Below, piece by piece: positions 46,602-48,371 of a DNA stretch of 48,371 nucleotides; within the stretch, counting starts at the first letter, position 1, and each line of letters starts with the position of its first letter. The notes under the pieces are model-generated. The model was not told the DNA's origin, did no database searches, and saw only the letters and a list, made by a program, of their open reading frames with translations. Source of the DNA: Acidobacteriota bacterium (GTDB lineage Bacteria; Acidobacteriota; Vicinamibacteria; Vicinamibacterales; UBA2999); the NCBI GenBank assembly GCA_023265015.1, contig JAHFUO010000001.1, forward strand, positions 1 through 48,371, in the 5' to 3' direction. Position numbers and translations under genes: made by a program.

Positions 46602-46691
46602 ATGTCCCGCCTTCGCCAAAGGCTTCGGCGGGCCAAGCCGGAGCGGGCCTGCCGCGCCGTAGCGCGAAGCGCGAAGGCGGGAGCGACATCG
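46602..46691. repeat. 90-bp palindromic intergenic element (terminator or REP-like candidate)
   Basis: Left arm gatgtcccgccttcgc and right arm gcgaaggcgggagcgacatc are inverted copies with a 4-nt interruption; GC-rich interior. Confidence 0.7.
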
Positions 46692-46708
46692 CACCGAGCC
46701 GGCGCGAG

Positions 46709-47194
46709 TCAGTAAGCTTTGACATCCGAGGCGTCGACCTCGACGCTCACCGCCTGGCCGATGAGATCGACCGACAGCACGAGCCGCGCGTGCGCGCCTT
46801 TGCGAATGAGGCGGCCAACCACCCCCTTCAGCGGGCCGTGCGTGACCTCCACCATCATCCCTTCGCGGATCATCGGGCACGGATCGTAGGCGAGCTCGCT
46901 CTCGATCAGGACGCGAATACCGTCGATTTCATGCTCGGGGATCGGCGCCGGCTCCCCCTCGAACGAGATGATGTTGACGACGCCGGCGCATTTCAGGATG
47001 GGCAGACGCTCGCGGAGCGTGAACCGCGCGAAGCAGTAGCCGGGAAAGAGCGGCCAGTCGATCTTCTTTTTGCGATCCTTCCAGCGGCTCCATCGCGTGA
47101 TCGTCGGCAGGAACGCTTCGATATGCTTTTGCTCGAGCTGCTCGCGGACGAGCTGCTCGTGCCGCGACCGGGTCCAGAGTGCGTACCAGCGCAC
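46709..47194 (-). CDS. NusG/RfaH/UpxY-like transcription antiterminator
   Basis: 'MRWYALWTRSRHEQLVREQLEQKHIEAFLPTITRWSRWKDRKKKIDWPLFPGYCFARF' NGN domain; KOW-like 'REGMMVEVTHGPLKGVVGRLIRKGAHARLVLSVDLIGQAVSVEVDASDV'. Confidence 0.88.
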   Translation of the reverse strand: MRWYALWTRSRHEQLVREQLEQKHIEAFLPTITRWSRWKDRKKKIDWPLFPGYCFARFTLRERLPILKCAGVVNIISFEGEPAPIPEHEIDGIRVLIESELAYDPCPMIREGMMVEVTHGPLKGVVGRLIRKGAHARLVLSVDLIGQAVSVEVDASDVKAY

Positions 47195-47222
47195 ATCCGC
47201 GTCGGACGCGGGGACAACAACA

Positions 47223-47285
47223 GGGGTCAGGGGTCGGGGGTCAGGGGTCAGGGCTGTCTCAGGAATCAGGCGGCAGGGGGCAGGG
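47223..47285. repeat. (GGGGTCA)n heptamer repeat / G-quadruplex motif between the surA-like and nusG-like genes
   Basis: GGGGTCA GGGGTCG GGGGTCA GGGGTCA GGGCTGTCTCA GGAATCA GGCGGCA GGGGGCA GGG. Confidence 0.88.
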
Positions 47286-48357
47286 CCTGCGTTGACTCGA
47301 GTTCCTTCCGGCGCTGCTCGAGCGCCTGGTCGTACGCCTTCTTCAGCTCCTCGTTTCTCCAGGTGATGGTGGCCTGGCTGCGGAGCTTCTCGATGTACTT
47401 CTGCGTTTCGCCGCGGCGCTTCTGCTCCGCGATCTTCTCGCTGATATCGGAGCGGGCTTCCTCGAACGACTTGATCTTGGTCTCGGTGCGCGACTCGAGC
47501 CCGAGAATCTGGTAGCCGCGCTGCGTGCGAATCACCTCGGACACCTCGCCGACCTTGATCGCATCGAGCACCTTCAGAAGCGCCGGCGCCAGCTCATCGC
47601 TGTTGATCGGACCGATGAGGCCGCCGTTCGCCTTCGACGATGCGTCCGACACCTCACCCGCGATCCGCGCGAACGGCTCGCCGCCGAGCAACTGGTGCCG
47701 TATGTCCTCCGCCTTCGCCTTCGCGGCGTCGTCCTGCGCCACGTTCACGCCCCGGTCGGTCGCAGGCACGGCAATCAGGATCTCCCGCAGCATGATGGCC
47801 GACGGCGTCGTGAACTCGGTCTTGTGCGCGTCGTAGTACGTCCGCGCCTCGTCTTCGGTCACGCTGATCTTCGCGAGCACCTCGTTCTGCTGGACGCGCG
47901 TCTCGAGCATGTTCTTCTCGAGCTGCCGCCGCAGGTCGGCCATCGTCATCCCTTCCTGCTTCAGCGCGTCCTGGAACGTCGTCTCGTCCTCAATGTGGTT
48001 GTCCTTCTTGATGCCCTCGAGGATGCTCTTGAACTGCTCGTCGCTCATGACGTAGCCCAGCTCGCGGCCGCGCTGGACGAGCAGCAGCTCGTCGACCGCG
48101 CTGAGGATCAATTGCGGCGTGCTCTCGGCAACCGCTTTCTGCAGCTCGGGACTGTCCGCCGTGGTGTTCTGCAGGTCCGGCTTCTGGCGGAGGAATTCCA
48201 CCTGGAGCCGCTCGAAGTCGCCTTTCGTGATGATGTCGCCGTTCACCTTCACGAGCACCTGCTCGATGATCTCCGCGCGAAGCGGCGAGACGGCCACGAG
48301 GGCGATGACAGCGACGAGCACGGCCGTAATGGGGGCGAATCTCTTCAACATCAGCAA
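47266..48357 (-). CDS. SurA/PpiC-type periplasmic peptidyl-prolyl isomerase
   Basis: Signal-like N-terminus, SurA_N 'VKVNGDIITKGDFERLQVEFLRQ', parvulin 'GEPFARIAGEVSDASSKANGGLIGPINSDELAPALLKVLDAIKVGEVSEVIRTQRGYQILGLE'. Confidence 0.88.
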   Translation of the reverse strand: MLMLKRFAPITAVLVAVIALVAVSPLRAEIIEQVLVKVNGDIITKGDFERLQVEFLRQKPDLQNTTADSPELQKAVAESTPQLILSAVDELLLVQRGRELGYVMSDEQFKSILEGIKKDNHIEDETTFQDALKQEGMTMADLRRQLEKNMLETRVQQNEVLAKISVTEDEARTYYDAHKTEFTTPSAIMLREILIAVPATDRGVNVAQDDAAKAKAEDIRHQLLGGEPFARIAGEVSDASSKANGGLIGPINSDELAPALLKVLDAIKVGEVSEVIRTQRGYQILGLESRTETKIKSFEEARSDISEKIAEQKRRGETQKYIEKLRSQATITWRNEELKKAYDQALEQRRKELESTQALPPAA

Positions 48358-48371
48358 TTCCTTGGAATTCA

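Noticed and set aside
46523-47515. 330-aa plus-strand ORF across the nusG-like gene and repeats
   Set aside because: Antisense to well-supported minus-strand genes with recognisable domains; composition typical of GC-rich shadow ORFs.
1-48371. CRISPR arrays, tRNA/rRNA genes, transposases, phage genes
   Set aside because: Looked for regularly spaced 25-40 bp repeats, conserved RNA signatures and transposase motifs by eye; none convincing.

Overview
The window is a GC-rich bacterial chromosome segment; gene content and style suggest Acidobacteriota, possibly Vicinamibacteria-like, but this is inference only. Almost every gene is on the minus strand. It resolves into three blocks. (1) About 0.2-15.2 kb: an MSHA-type IV pilus / pseudopilus locus. 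Read 5'->3' on the minus strand it is assembly ATPase (MshE-like), PilM-PilN fusion (MshI-like), PilO-like (MshJ), PilP-like (MshK), secretin (MshL), ExeA-family AAA ATPase with a C-terminal SPOR-like region (MshM), TPR protein (MshN), an NtrC-family sigma-54 activator, GspF-like platform protein (MshG), a PilS-like histidine kinase, then three paralogous GspG-like (pseudo)pilins behind a good sigma-54 -24/-12 promoter candidate. (2) About 16.3-45.3 kb: a long Wzx/Wzy-type exopolysaccharide locus with Wza/Wzc/WbaP-like/Wzx/two Wzy or ligase-like proteins, several glycosyltransferases, FkbM methyltransferases and a GDP-D-glycero-D-manno-heptose module (transaldolase-like, gmhA, hddC, hddA). In that module gmhB survives only as an internally deleted, out-of-frame remnant. 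The head of the block carries a degenerate AAA+ bEBP-like regulator and an Ala/Gly-rich secreted protein. (3) About 45.4-48.4 kb: dusB, a NusG/UpxY-like antiterminator and a SurA-like PPIase. Their junctions are occupied by heptanucleotide (GGGGTCA)n G-quadruplex-type repeats, one related tract lying in-frame inside dusB, and by a 90-bp palindromic element. One plus-strand gene, a Tat-signal sugar isomerase/epimerase-like TIM-barrel protein, sits between blocks 1 and 2. I saw no tRNA, rRNA, CRISPR or transposase. All family assignments come from reading the translated sequence; no database search was run.
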